DNA of 51,181 bases from the NCBI GenBank assembly GCA_003858485.1, contig RQYD01000024.1, positions 1-51,181 on the forward strand, in the 5' to 3' direction. This document shows positions 51,084 to 51,181 of the stretch, piece by piece. The stretch comes from Clostridiales bacterium COT073_COT-073. Lineage in GTDB: Bacteria > Bacillota > Clostridia > Lachnospirales > Vallitaleaceae. The notes under the pieces were generated by a model. That model worked only from the letters and a program-made list of their open reading frames with translations. It was not told the DNA's origin and searched no databases. Each line of letters begins with the position of its first letter. Positions within the stretch are counted from its first letter, which is position 1. A program made the position numbers and the translations under genes.

Positions 51084-51181
51084 ACTCAACTTTCCCACGT
51101 TCCTTGGAACAGTCTTTTTTAGGTGTGCAACCGCAAGCCATCTTACGAAGTAAGTGGCGAAAGGCTCGTTAAATGGGTGGG
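51084..51181. repeat. Dispersed hairpin repeat, right end of window
   Basis: Inverted copy of 46-143 with one mismatch in 98 positions. It contains the unit B hairpin: GCCA-T-CTTAC (51137-51146), loop GAA, GTAAG-TGGC (51150-51158), flanked by GCAA and GAAA. It runs off the window end and lies directly upstream of the AAA+ regulator gene. Confidence 0.9.

Overview
The window looks like one contig from an anaerobic, moderately AT-rich Bacillota genome, probably class Clostridia (Lachnospiraceae-like). Signs are strong Shine-Dalgarno sites before almost every gene, lipoprotein-type binding proteins, a YesM/YesN-type two-component system, S-layer-homology (SLH) anchoring, TagO/WecB cell-wall polymer genes and several LacI-controlled sugar operons. 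I cannot name a genus. Both ends lie in copies of one dispersed repeat (46-143 and 51084-51181 are inverted and match at 97 of 98 positions), so the ends are probably assembly breaks at a repeat.

Left part, all minus strand: a lipoprotein solute-binding protein beside an AraC-type response regulator and a YesM-type kinase (143-4360); an APC permease (4536-5882); a sulfur module of YeeE/YedE transporter plus CoA-disulfide/persulfide reductase with rhodanese domain (6037-9164); and a 1804-residue secreted, SLH-anchored GH85 endo-beta-N-acetylglucosaminidase (9305-14719). Next comes a housekeeping and cell-wall block transcribed rpiB, upp, tagO, a ketopantoate-reductase-like gene, wecB (15263-19849), preceded by tsaC/Sua5 and a membrane-anchored GH18 protein.

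Middle part: a sugar ABC transporter operon (LacI regulator, binding protein, two permeases; 23458-27887) with a C-type sulfatase gene just upstream. With the GH85 and GH18 proteins this suggests use of host or environmental glycans. An orphan membrane protein, purC with a PurR-like operator and strong promoter, and a small nucleoside-deoxyribosyltransferase-like gene follow.

Plus-strand block 32811-40734: a TPR-GAF-GGDEF diguanylate cyclase, then a LacI regulator with xylA and xylB, then an accessory patch. The patch holds gene debris and a compact operon of a short ORF, a DUF3990 (ADP-ribosyltransferase-like) protein, an unknown small protein and a DUF3791 protein. This probable toxin-antitoxin-like module ends against a decayed IS1182-type element abutting the 3' end of a tRNA-Arg(CCU) gene.

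Right part, minus strand: LacI regulator, esterase, rbsB, rbsA, rbsC and rbsD (42085-48358), a membrane protein of unknown function, and a PAS/AAA+ enhancer-binding-type regulator whose GAFTGA loop is replaced.

The least ordinary signals are the dispersed hairpin repeat with compensatory stem changes and a symmetric purine internal loop, the DUF3990/DUF3791 operon at the tRNA, the promoter-terminator arrangement before rpiB, and the regulator lacking GAFTGA. Promoters, operators and terminators were read by eye and not tested.
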